This document shows positions 43,882 to 55,023 of a stretch of DNA of 64,000 nucleotides, one piece after another (the stretch's first letter is position 1; the number at the start of each line of letters is the position of its first letter). This DNA is from Anthostomella pinea. Taxonomy: Eukaryota > Ascomycota > Sordariomycetes > Xylariales > Xylariaceae. The notes beneath the pieces were generated by a model. It was not told the origin of the DNA. It searched no databases and saw only the letters and a list, made by a program, of their open reading frames with translations. The stretch is taken from the NCBI GenBank assembly GCA_963556695.1, contig CAUWAG010000006.1, forward strand, positions 3,596,001-3,660,000. Reading direction: 5' to 3'. Both the position numbers and the translations under genes were made by a program.

Positions 43882-45916
43882 ATGGTCCTGCGCAAGCACG
43901 AGTTGGAGGCAAAGCTTAAAGATGACCTCGAGCTAGTCCAGAGCGGGCTGCTGCGCGATGAGAACCCCCTCGACCTGAGCGACGGCTTCAACGAGCTGTT
44001 GCAAGCGTGCCGCCGAGGAGACTTGAGGCGGACTCAGGAGCTCATATCAGCTGGCGTAAATCTGAACGGCAAGGACCGGTTCGACTATACCCCTCTGATC
44101 ATTGTGAGTAAGAGGTCTTCCATTACGTCGACGTTGTGAGTGGCAACACGGCTGACACAGGCGTCGTAAGGCCAGTCTGTGTGGCCACTATGAGTTGGTC
44201 GAGTTGTTACTTGAGGCTGGAGCGGCAGCAGAGCGGGATACCTTCCAGGGAGAGAGATGCATCTACAATGCCCTCAATGACAAGATCCGGAACTTGCTCC
44301 TGAAATACGACTACTCTAAGTCTACGGATCCCCTGCAACCTTGGGCGGCTCATATTAGCTCTCTGCTCACCAGATCAGTACCCAAAACCTCCGATATTAC
44401 GCTCATAGAAGAGTCCGAGTCGTTTGAGCTCCACAAGTTCATCTTGTCAGCCAGGTCGCCGTACTTCCAGAAGAAGCTCACAGAGGCTCCGGAAACAGCC
44501 ACCTGGAAGCTACCTCATTCAAAACCGATTGACTCCTTTCGAGTTGTGCTGCGGTATCTGTATCTAGGCCAGGTCCCCAAGGAGATAGTCGATGCACGGA
44601 GCAGCAACACGGAGGAGGAGGTTTTGACAGGAATCGACAAGGTCAGCAAGCAGTTGGAGATTCCCAAACTGTGGGAGGCCATTCTCTCTGGCAACGATCG
44701 ACGGCTAGCCCGGCAGAGACACCAGGATGAAGTCAGCCGAGCTCAGGAACAGATCGAAGGCTTCTTCCGAGAGAAGGTCATCGGGCACAAAATGACCGTG
44801 GATACCCGGAAGGTGAGCGAGGTAAAGTGGCAACACGACAACTCCATCTTCGCCGACTGCCTATTGCGTGCCGATGAGGAGGAAGGCAACGAAGAGGAGC
44901 AGGAACAGGAACATCAAGAGCAAAACAGCATTCCTATTGGCCCCGGTGCTCAGTCATCACAGCAGACTGGCACCCAAAAGCCCAAGAAATCCATCATATA
45001 TCCTGTTCACAAGGCAATGCTGATCCGGAGCCCCTATTTCGAGACTATGTTCTCCAGTCAGTTTCTCGAGGCTCAGGAGTCCGAGCACTTACATGTTATC
45101 AAGGTGGACTGCATACCCGAGGTTCTTGAGATCGTCCTCACCTTCCTGTACACTGAAAAGGTTGATTGCCCCCTGGAGCTCGGTCTTGACCTGCTCTACG
45201 CATCCGACATGCTGTTTCTCGACAAGTTGAAAACCAAAGCCGCTGTGGCAATCAGCTCGCTTGGGAGCGGTAACAACAATGTTTTGATGGACAGGACGCA
45301 TGGCTCCGACGGTGAAAAAGTCGAGATCGAAGTCGAGCTCATCAATGTCTACGATGTTGTCCACGCCGCTTGGGACCTTCGAGTACAGCGTCTCGAAGAG
45401 TTTGCAGAACGGTATATCGCATACAGGCTAGAGGACTACATCGACGAAGAGGAGTTCGCCGAGCTCGTCCAGGAGAGTGCAGCGAGGATCAAGAACAGAG
45501 AAGAGACGGACACAATTGAACTGCTCGACGACATTCGATACTACCTAGGGGAGCGCTTTAGACTTCGCTTCGAGGACGCGGGGCTAGACGAGATGCTGGA
45601 TGAGACCGGAGAGATCGACGAAGCAGCGGTTGAGGCATTGAGCTTGCAAGCAGACGCCCTCAATCTCAATAGCATGACCCAGTCTACCAAAGACGGCCTG
45701 GGGCACAGACAGGAGACAGCTCCTACAGACATGAAGCCAGCAGAGGTCACGGGGAAGGCCAAGACGGAGGTAGAGGGACCTGGTCAGTTAGACGGTGCCG
45801 TCAGGACGCTAGATGGCGAACTCGTCGGTGACGAGTTCGCCGCGGACGCCATCAACTACCAGGTGTTACTCCATAAGATCGACGTCATGTTAGAGAACCT
45901 CAAGCTAGACGCATAG
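43882..45916 (+). CDS. Ankyrin and double BTB/POZ protein (Btb3/ABTB-like)
   Basis: Two exons, 43882..44103 and 44171..45916; 655 residues. The acceptor is the second AG (GTCGTAAG before GCCAGTCTG), because the first would introduce a stop, and the chosen join restores the ankyrin sequence TPLIIASLCGHYELVELLLEAGA. Residues about 30-110 hold two ankyrin repeats, ending ERDTFQGERCIYNALND. Residues about 145-235 are BTB 1 (SDITLIEESESFELHKFILSARSPYF). Residues about 297-420 are BTB 2 (YPVHKAMLIRSPYFETMFSS), with an acidic EEEQEQEHQEQ insert. A helical C-terminal region follows. The layout matches ankyrin-BTB adaptors of Cul3 ubiquitin ligases such as fission yeast Btb3 and animal ABTB1. No Kelch or MATH partner domain is present, so the target is unknown. 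Confidence 0.85.
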
Positions 45917-46662
45917 ACGGCTGCGGGTTTCAACCCTTTATACATCTGGGAATGAAGACAGACGATTAAGGTACACTCAGCCCTTATAAGTCTCCGTGCG
46001 CGCATGTTGGCACGACTCCAGATTACCAGTGAGATAGTTAGAAATCCTGGAATAAGCATACAGGAATAAGCAGCTCTGGTGTGATACGTTACCCCCAATG
46101 CTTATTCTATAGTGCTCATTCCGAATCGATAAATTTAGCATTATTTGCTAGACAGGTGGCGTAGGGAGAGTTATGGGGACTCAGTGTAGATCATGCTTCA
46201 AGTCGCAGTCGTACTGTGCTCCAAGGCCAGCCTCACCGCTCATCAAGCTAGTCACCTGCTGGCCGTCTTGTCCTCATTCCACCTCAATCCGACGTGAGGC
46301 CAAAATCCAGGCGGTGAGTGAGGTCAGACTGAGTCCCAAACGGCCTCATCCAAAAGATGCATGGCCACAGCAAATGGTGTCTATAAAGCGTCTGCTAGAC
46401 GCTGTCTCCCGTCAGAATTGGAAGATAACCATCGGGATCTGATAGTCTGCCCACAAAGACGATTTCCAACATGCGCTCAAAACTCGTGGGTCACCGCTTG
46501 CGGAATGCCGTATGTACGGGCCCGCGCCCTCCGTCTCCGAACCGCCAGAAAATGTTGCCATGAACCGGACTGTTGTACGACCCGTCATGGAGGACGATTA
46601 GGAAGCAGTTCTTTTTATATTTCTGAAGTACATCAAGATCCGTCAACCAAGCTGTCAATGTC
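45917..46662. other. Convergent intergenic region with MITE copy D
   Basis: Contains the full MITE at 45974-46186, which begins 57 bp after the ankyrin-BTB stop codon and may lie within its 3' UTR. Nothing else recognised. Confidence 0.5.
45974..46186. mobile_element. MITE copy D, full length, TA target-site duplication
   Basis: 213 bp bordered by TA on both sides (45972-45973 and 46187-46188). Left end CACTCAGCCCTTATAAGTCTCC, right end GGAGAGTTATGGGGACTCAGTG. The interior GGAATAAGCATACAGGAATAAGC and GCTTATTCTATAGTGCTCATTCC form nested inverted repeats. No coding capacity. It is the reference copy for this family in the window. Confidence 0.85.
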
Positions 46663-47409
46663 CTACCCTGCCCTGCCCTCGGGACCCTCTAGGAGCCAGC
46701 GTGGAATACCCTGCACCTTCGGTTTGCTCCTCTTCCTAGAGGTGATACTTACTCTCACCTCTTCACCCCTCTTCACCCTCACCCTCACCCTCACCCTCAC
46801 CCCATTTCCGCTCCCACTCCTCCTCCGTCCTCCCCCCATCCTCCCCAACCATAAGTCCATAGCATACCGCCCACCCTCCTTCCCATACCGTCTCCACATG
46901 CGCGCAGCCCGCGCCGCACCACCCGCCTCATCCATGCCCACCCGATCCCGCTTGGTGAACAGCAGCCCCCCGTTGCGCTCGAGCTTGCGCCGCTGGCTCT
47001 CGAACCAGTCCTTGACCGGCTTGGGCCGGAGGCCCCCAGTCTGGTGTGTTAGGATGATCATCTGGGTCGTGGTGGGGTAGTGGTCCGCGGCGAAGCTGGC
47101 CTCGAGCAGCCCGAGCTGCCGGGGCGTCTTGGCCTGCGCGCGGGGACGGCCGGACTCGTGCGCTGCGCGGTTGGAGAAGTAGCTGTTTTGTTGCGTCAGT
47201 AGGTCGGAAGCAAGGAATGGATGCAAGTAAGTAAGTGTAAGGAAGGCTCGCCGGCCGACATCCTGCGACGTGACTGGTGGACCGACCTTGCTGCACAGCA
47301 GGGCGGTCGAGCCGGTGATGTTCTTGCTCGGTCACGGCTCGTTGTCGAAGCGGAATTGCCAGCCCTTCTCCAGATATTCCATCTGGGCTTCATTAAACGG
47401 AGGCGCCAT
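46663..47409 (-). CDS. Divergent homeodomain protein
   Basis: Predicted exons 47336..47409 (MAPPFNEAQMEYLEKGWQFRFDNEP) and 46663..47182; 197 residues. The domain runs RAQAKTPRQLGLLEASFAADHYPTTTQM..GGLRPKPVKDWFESQRRKLER: the helix-1 Leu/Phe pattern and helix-3 WF..QRRK are homeodomain-like, but the position normally Asn51 appears to be Ser. After it comes a basic tail containing a VRVRVRVRV run from a (GGGTGA)n tract. Splicing at a GTGACC donor and an ACAG acceptor keeps the frame. The whole region is, however, one frame with a single TGA at the donor, so a nonsense codon in an otherwise unspliced gene is an alternative. Probable nuclear DNA-binding protein; targets unknown. Confidence 0.65.
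46780..46805. repeat. Hexanucleotide (CCCTCA)n microsatellite, coding
   Basis: Four to five tandem CCCTCA units on the plus strand, read on the minus strand as alternating Val-Arg codons in the homeodomain protein tail. Confidence 0.7.
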
Positions 47410-48220
47410 CGTGAAAGGTAAGGTCGTCTATAGGGTCAGCGATAAAGGCAAGCTGTCGTAGAGGTCTGTCGGGGAATTGAGTGCCTGATCTGGAGGCTTT
47501 GGTTCAGAGTTTTTCGTCCTCAAGATATATTCTCATGAACGGGTAAAAACCCATCGGTGCTTGGGCGCATTGACCAGGAGGCTTTGGGACGATAGTATGG
47601 GTGACCAGAGGGCAAACTGTTCGGGGGGGGGGAAATGTAGATAGGGAGGGGGGTGGCCAACATGTGACTTGGTAATCACGACGTGACGTACGATCTATTG
47701 TTATTTTCGCAAGTGCGCGCTATGAACAACTAAAATCCTACCGCCATAACATTGTTGCCGGTTGAAATCGAAATCTGTTCTCACAATGAATGTGTGGCTG
47801 TCCCATATCAAGGTTCACGACGGCGTCAACCGTCGCGTCAACCTGGATGGTAGGAAATCCACCACCATAATATGTCCAGATTCGGCTTAGCGAAGAGCAT
47901 TATATCGGTGGCGATGACACATATCGTTCTTGCAAACGCCATCTAGCTAGGCAGCTCGGCTGGTCATCTGAGGGTCTATGATGAACTGATGAGCTACGCC
48001 GGACCAGATCTGACCAACAACGTATCCGATAGAGGGTCAAGCTGGCCAGCCTAGAAGAACTCACTATATTACTCACAACCACCAGAGACGCCATATCTCA
48101 ACAAGAATGCTGCCAAAGAAGAGTTATTTATTGTTGACTATTGTTCTCGTAGTGCTACTGCACTACCAGTCCTCAACCACGGATGTAGTCCGCACCCTTG
48201 ACCACGTTGATGAGATGAAA
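47410..48220. other. Intergenic, 0.8 kb
   Basis: Promoter side of the homeodomain gene and 3' flank of the choline kinase gene. Contains a G10 homopolymer at 47624-47633 and the motif CGCAAGTGCGCGCTATGAA at 47709-47727. No gene recognised. Confidence 0.4.
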
Positions 48221-51023
48221 TCAATAATCTACCACCTTGAGCTTGCCCTTCATGGACTCAGGCAAGTCCTCCACCTTGACCAGTCCCAGAGAGACACAAT
48301 CTCCCCAGAAGAACATGGCCCTCTCCTGTGCGTAACCCAGATAGTCAAAGGCATGCGGGTCTCCTTCCTCCTCCTCCGGCGGCGCTGCGAGGGAGGTAGT
48401 ATGAGCTGACTCGACCGCCTCTTTCTTCCCATCATTATCACCAAATCCAGGGATCTTCGCTTGCATAATGCCCCAAGCAACCCACTGCGCACTGTTGGCA
48501 ACACGCCACAGGCGCGTCTGTTCCATCAACGCATGGACCTGGTTCTTGACCTGCTCCTCCTGACGCCTCTCCTCTTCCTTCCATCCGCCCGGTGGGACGC
48601 GAGCGTCGAGCATGAAATCTACTATAGAACTTGCTGAGCCGGCACTGTTGGGGCTGAAACCTGGTGTGCCAGGTTCGAGAGTGGGTGTCGCAAGAGGTGT
48701 TAGGTTTGGTGTCGACGCGCCTGGGTGTGGATATTCCGGTTGGTGGTTCACGTACGCTTTGATGAAGCGGTACTGTTCCTCTGGCGTGGGGTACACGGAT
48801 GAGTTGCACACATAGGAGGCCTCTTCATCGGTGTAGTCATAGCACCACTCGGTGAAGTGGTTTGCAAACTCCAAGCCCCTCACATTTGCAGCAGCATACT
48901 CGAAGTCTATAACAACAAGTTGCTTGTGCTCGTAGTTGGGCTGCATCAAGGGTGACTTTTTGTCATCAGGCCGGACTCGCAGTATGTTTCCGTATTGGGT
49001 CTTGACCTGGGTTAGCACATCATCTCAAGGTGGAATTCTTCACACTCACATCGTTGTGTGCAAACACGAGTTGGTCGCGTATGACGTTGACGCCGCCATA
49101 TCGGTCGATCACGAATTGCCGATACTTGTCCACCATTGCCTTGAAAGCAGCCCATTCTGTTCCGCATATGAGGCCTCGCTCTTTCCAAGCATCAGCCGCG
49201 CTCTTAACCGGGCCAACCTTCCCCGAAAGAATCTTGCCGTCTAAGAATGTGATTGCTCGAGAGACTCTATCAAGCCAGTGATCCCAGTTCTTCCACACTG
49301 CAGGCCCGCCTTCCTTTTCATCCTGGAGTAGCTCGATACCGTCATGGAGTTCCCTCATCCTCTTAGCAATCTGTCTCGAGGTATCGTGGTCCCTAAGATC
49401 TTCTGCGGTGAGCGTTTCCGCGTTGAGAAACTGCTCGAAACGGCCGTTTTGAAAGGTCCCCAACAAGCGAGGCCCGATTTTCTTACGTGCAAGCCGCCGT
49501 AGTACACTCAGTTCGTTGTCTCTGTCGATGATGTGCTCAACCTGGGGACCGTACACCCTGAGAAGCAGTTTTGGTGGGTTCTTTCTACTACCCTCCGTGT
49601 TCCCTGTCATATCCTCGGGCGGGGATACAACGTAGACAGCATTCGTTAGAGCCCCGCTGAGGCGTTCAATGGCTATTTTCTCCCCGCTATCCAGAGGCAC
49701 CTGTCGCCATCCCTTCAGCCTCAAGGTGTGCGCCAATCGGATAACCTCATTCTTGAATGTGATCCATGCTTTACGTTCCTTTGCTTCCTTTCGGCTTGAG
49801 TTTGCGCCGCTCTCATCTGTAGGAGTGGCCTTGCCACCGGCATAGCTCATGGCTTTCGAGTTGTCCAGCATACCATCGCAACCTGGAACCAAGACATCGC
49901 CCTCATGGTACTCCGTATCGGATGAAGCCGGCCGTGGGAGATGAACAGAACGCTTTCGTTGCGACTTCCTGCCAAACCTTGGATGGTGAGGAATTCCGCT
50001 TAGACCCAGGGAACCCATGCTATCATCGATGATCTTCTGAAGTCTGTCCAGAGAGACGTCACTGGACTGCGAGTCCAGGGAATAAGTCCTCTGTCTGCCT
50101 CCTTCTTGAGATTCACTTCCTTCGGCCTCGTCCTTGTGCGACTTCCGTCTGGTCGAATGTACTCTTCTTGACTTCCTGTTCTGTTTCTTGGTCCGTTCAT
50201 ATTCAAGCCACTCCGCGACTTGGGAAACCAGCCTTTCACCTACGCGGTCCAGTCGATGTCGGTGGTGAGGAGGCTGACTGTCATCCTGTGGGCCTTGGTG
50301 GGCAGACTGGCTGCCGGCATGACCACCTGAAGCCTCCAAGCTGGTTTGACTGGCGAGGGACGCCTTGGAAGAACTGACGCTTTGCATGGGTGGGCGACCG
50401 CTCAGTCGCTTTGCAAGACCTGCAGAGAAGCGCTTCTTGTGTGGCGACTCAGGCTCAGGCTCAGGCTCAGGTTCGGCGATTTGTACAGCTAAGATTATGT
50501 GAGTATCAATATCAAGAACCATACATGGGACAGAAATGTTGCATCTCACTGGAGACACTCGAAAGCTAACTCATGGACTTCCGGAGTTGCATAGTCCTAA
50601 CTGCGTTCGGACTGAATCTGACTACTCGTAGCTACCCCGTGAAAAATGAGGGTGTAGTGCCTGCGAAGTCATCCCCGCGCGAGCCCATGAGCATGAGCAA
50701 CACATCACGGTACATGGTCTGAAGAAATGGGATTATTTGACTCGTGAACCCGCAAGGTAGGTAGACTCATACGATATGCACCCAGGTACTCATCCGATGA
50801 TACAGGAGCACATCAGTCTTGGCAGGACACACGAGGAGCAAGAAAGGCAACAGCGTGGACAGTCGCTTGTGGGATAACCGAGTATAATAAAACAGACAAA
50901 CCAACCTTTTATGCTTGGCGCAGCACTCGAGTCGGGAGCTCGCTCGCTATCGTCGTCCTGCTTCATGGCGGATCGAAGCGGCGTTACGTCGCCGGTGAGG
51001 TTCGGTGTGGAAGCAGATGACAT
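48221..51023 (-). CDS. Choline/ethanolamine kinase
   Basis: Three exons, 50906..51023, 49050..50488 and 48221..49000; 778 residues. Exon 1 begins MSSASTPNLTGDVTPLRSAM. An EPEPEPEPES run opens exon 2, followed by a long basic, Ser-rich N-terminal extension of about 290 residues. The kinase part shows NAVYVVSPPEDM, LLLRVYGPQVEHIIDRDNELSVLRRLA, the Brenner-type motif FAHNDTQYGNILR split by the second intron, and the choline-kinase motif VVIDFEYAAANVRGLEFANHFTEW. For the second intron the downstream AAG acceptor is chosen because it restores HNDTQYGN; the upstream CAG would insert two residues. The enzyme phosphorylates choline in the CDP-choline pathway of phosphatidylcholine synthesis. It is longer than the yeast enzyme because of the N-terminal extension. 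The first intron, about 417 nt, is the longest inferred in this window. Confidence 0.92.
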
Positions 51024-52877
51024 GGCGAAGGAGAGACGGGGGAACTCGCGGTGGGAGAGTGGTGCAGGTAAGGACCTGCTATCTGGCAGCTGAAGCACCT
51101 GCAACCCTGTGTATCGGATGGCTGGCTGTGTAACACACAGATGTGTCCTGTGTGGTGGTGTGTAGATTGTGCGTGATGAGTGGGAAGGAGGAGATGGGAT
51201 AGGATGAATCCCTTTCCTTCCTCCAGGCTGGCTGGTCAAAAGTGTCCAATGTCCGCTCCCCCTCCTCTAGCGTGAGGTCTCTCCTGTGCCTACTCCGTAC
51301 TAGTGGCCGATAAGGCAGAGCGCTGAGAGGGTTGGAGGGGAAAAGTGTGATATCGAACGAGCGCAGGGCTGTCAGGGGTCCTCTGTATTGGGAATAGTAA
51401 TAAGGGACGGCGCGATGGTCTCCAAATTCGAAGCGACGACAAGGGGCCAGCAGGGTAGTTGGGCAGGGGAGATAACCTTAAATAAAGCTTTCCAGTTTGG
51501 GTCGTGACTCATTGCAACTTGCGAGTGTTTCGGTACGCTGCGTCGCACCCTTTCCGTGGTGATTGAGCCTGATGAGATGGGAGAGACCGTTAACAGTCGA
51601 GGTTGACTCGGCTGGATGGAATGTATGGAAGCAGGCACTCGTTGTCATGTGGCAACAAAGAGCCCAGGAACACGGTAAACATTAAGGTTATCTTCCAAGA
51701 ACTTGGCGAGTGACGCGGCTTCCTGACTTCCTTGATGGATGCAAGGCAGCCAGGTGGCCAGGCAGGATTGCGTAGGGAAATGCGATGCACATGCACAATT
51801 ATCGAATTTGTCCCCTTTCAAGTTGGCCTTTCAGAAGCAGCCAAGGTCACACGTGCTGCTGCTGCACAAGATGTGCACTGGCAGTGACAAAGTGCACCAA
51901 TGACGTATGCAGCTCCCCGGCCCCAACCTAGAAGTTCAGATCGGCATCAGTAACCTCCGATGCTCCGGCCCGGCCCCTGAATCCAATGCACCGAACACCA
52001 ACATCCATCTCTCATGCCTTGGTCAACAATTTTGTTAAAAACATTGCCCGTTGGGGTTCATTGAAAACATGCAGATTGGCTCATTGTTTTGAGTAATTGC
52101 CTCATCCTCGATCCCGGCTGTTCCATCAGGCCGTGTTCTCAGAGAAGCAAAAGGCTACATATATATATGACTATTATTCATCCAACGCGGCTCAGCATAC
52201 GTACCTACAGATCTATATTTACGGCCGATGTCTCATGCACCTGATTAGAGAGGGCTGCTACCTAAGAATGGGTTATTAGCCCAACACGATGACTGATGGG
52301 GTGGTCCAGTCATGATACAGGGTGAAAAGGTGAAGCAAAAACGCCATCCGTCAGTATACCTGCACGGATCTCATGATTGCCATGTCAGTCTTCCTAACAC
52401 CATGATAGGAACAGTAGTATGACCCCACGCTTCTAAGACTATTGAGAGATTGGCAGACCAAATCTCCAGTGCCGGGCCAAGGAAGCCAACGCGGCCAAGG
52501 GCAAGGCGACTGCAGAACCACATCTTTGAGATCGAAGGGCATAGTCTCCATAGAGGTATAATAAAAGTTGTTCCAAGTACCTCGTCCGTAATTGGACCCT
52601 ATAGGTTTGCTTGTCTTCATCGAGGTATCACCTCATGACACCTCTCACCACGAACAAGCAGCGCCGTGCTGTACGTCGTAACATGTATCTCTTCTTCATC
52701 TCCTCAATCATACACACTCTCCAGCGCCTCTGCATCTATACCCCTTCAACCACCAACACTCAACCCCTCAAACACCGGATATCAAATACGCCTCGATGCC
52801 GTGTGTGCGATCCGACGCCATGATCGTCTCACTCACCCTCACCTCACCACAATTCAACATCAACATCACCGACCCCA
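51024..52877. other. Intergenic, 1.85 kb
   Basis: Promoter side of the choline kinase gene, then the 3' flank of the HAD gene. No frame with protein features. CT-rich stretches near 51190-51280 are compatible with a leader or promoter. Confidence 0.4.
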
Positions 52878-54430
52878 TCACCGCCACCCCTCCCGCTCCA
52901 GCGCCCACCCCACCGCCGCCTTAACATCATCAACCACCACGCGCGGCGTATGCTTCGGCTCGCCGCGCTCCGCGCTCCACACCCCCGTCCGCACCAGCAC
53001 CGACGTCCAGTCCGTGCCAGCAGGACTACGGTACTCGTTGGCGCCGCGGATGTCGCTCTCGGGGTTGTCGCCGACCATGTAGACCCTCTCCAGGGGGTTC
53101 CCATCAAGCCCTCCCGTCGCCGCTTTTTCGCCGCCTTCCGCTTCCTGCATCTCGTGTTGAAGTTCGGCCTCCACAGTCTCCTTTTTGGTATTATCGCCCC
53201 CACCAGATTTAAGAAGAGCAGCCCGATGCGCACCCAGCACGCGCTCCGCGTACGCATAAGTAAGCGCATAAGGCTTCCCGATCGTAGTACTCTTCAGGCT
53301 CGCCTTCCCCCCCGTGATCTCCGCCCACACGCCCGCCAGCGCGCCCTGGAACGCGCCCTGTCCGAACCGCGGCAAATCATAAGAAGCGCTCCAGAACAAA
53401 TCTGGATTACTGAAGAACAGCCTCGGCTGCCCGTCGCTCTGCCAGCCGTGTCCCTCCAAATCCTTACGCCCGTTCTTGGCCGAGTACGTGCCCAGCACGC
53501 CACCTTCCGAAAGCAACAGGTCGAGGATGAGCTGCGAGTCCAGCGCCCAGTCGCGCGGGTCGTTAAACACGAAGATGGCGTCAATCTTGGGGTTGGGGGT
53601 GGGCAGGGGCCGCGCGGTGGCGGCGTACCGTTCTGTAAGGAGCGGCTCGAAGGGGAAGATGGACGGGTGTGCCGCGAGGATGTCGGCGGGGGTTATGACG
53701 GACCTGAAGCCGTACTGCTCGGCTATGAGGCGCGACTTGGCGGGGTCCGAGCCCGTGACGAGAATGTTCTTGTGGCGCAGCGAACCGTTATGATTCTCCT
53801 CCTGACTCTGCGCATCCGCCGCGTCTACACTCCCGAAGCTGCCACCGCCCAGCCGCGCCAGTTCCTGGAACGGCGTGTGGCTCTGGACGAAATTGTCCGT
53901 GGACAGAGACACGCCCAGGCGTGCACTCAGGTCAGCGACGCGCTCGGCCTCGTGCTTGCCGCCGCCGTTGGTGAGCAGGATGAAGGGGATGTTGTGCTGC
54001 TGCAGGTAGGTGAGAGTCTCCGAGGCGCCCGGGATGGGCTTGGCGACGTGCAGGAGGACGCCATCGATGCTGGGGCGCGTTAGCATGTTAATACTTCCAA
54101 GATTCATTCGCGTTCTTGTGACTCGTATGTGATATCATCTCATGTATACGTGTCGTGGGTGTATGGCAAAGATTGGAAATGGATAGGTTGTACTCACTCA
54201 AACGCAAAAGCAAACGGGAGCGCCTTCTTCTTCGAAGCACCGCTCGCCTTCTCGTCAGTGATGAATGACCGACTGAACCCAATCCTTCCATGCTGTCGCG
54301 CGAGACTTGACCGTGTCGATATGAGGCCGCTCACTCGTGGTGACTGCGGACTCGCAGCCGCAAGCAGAGAGGATGACGAGTGGGGCCGAAGCAAGCCCCG
54401 GGCCAGCAAGGAAGTCGTGCAAGCCTTCAT
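52878..54430 (-). CDS. Mitochondrial HAD-superfamily hydrolase (YKR070W/CECR5-like)
   Basis: Two exons, 54198..54430 and 52878..54069; 474 residues. Exon 1 encodes an Arg/Ser/Leu-rich mitochondrial presequence (MKACTTSLLARGLLRPHSSSS). The intron (GTGAGT..TGCTAAC..CCCCAG) splits the catalytic motif I, which reads FAFDIDGVLLH after splicing. Motif II lies in FILLTNGGGKHEAER and motif III/IV in VYMVGDNPESDIRGAN. A C2-type cap occupies the middle. The closest well-known relatives are yeast YKR070W and human CECR5/HDHD5, whose substrate is not firmly established. A 377-codon antisense frame (52950-54083, plus) overlaps it and is not a gene. Confidence 0.9.
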
Positions 54431-55023
54431 GATTGCAAGAGGAAGAGAGCGAGAGAAATTAAAGAACACTGTTAAATCACCGTGGAATCATGGCATTAGG
54501 TCGAGACCGTACACACAATATGCCCTCTAGAACCCGGGCCTGCTGTCTGTCTTGAGATAAGTAAGTGGGTGGGTTGAGACTGGAGAGTGGGGAACTCGAA
54601 CGTTGCAATTCAATGTGTCAACAATTGCCTCTTGGCTCTTATCGGAAGATCCCCAACTCCGTGCAGAGCTCGACTTCAATTCCATGAGATTGGGCAGTTG
54701 CAAAGACTTTAAAGACCATAATGCAAGAACTACGTATGATTTAGGCTCCTTTGAAACGAGAGTACACACAATCTCAACGTTAGGTTTCTACGGGAAAGTA
54801 CTCTATCAAGTCGGTGACAGGTGACTTCTCTGATTGCTATAAACGCAGCTTGTTATGTATTCATGTACAGTAGTATCACATATCATACCGAGGGGAGTAT
54901 CTCTGCCTCGCCATCAGAGTCATATAGTACAACCTCCCCTATTCGCCATCGACCCCTGAGCTTTCCTGTGTCTTCTGGCTCCCATTCCCTATAGATGCCC
55001 CCCGCCTTATCTCGCAGCTTCCC
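54431..55023. other. Intergenic, 0.6 kb
   Basis: Promoter side of the HAD gene and 3' flank of SCO1. No feature recognised. Confidence 0.4.

Noticed and set aside
46780..46805. Telomere-like CCCTCA repeats
   Set aside because: The unit is CCCTCA rather than CCCTAA, only a few copies exist, and they are coding for the Val-Arg tract of the homeodomain protein.
52950..54083. 377-codon open frame on the plus strand
   Set aside because: Antisense shadow of the HAD hydrolase: Arg-rich composition, non-ATG start and no domain, whereas the opposite strand has intact HAD motifs.
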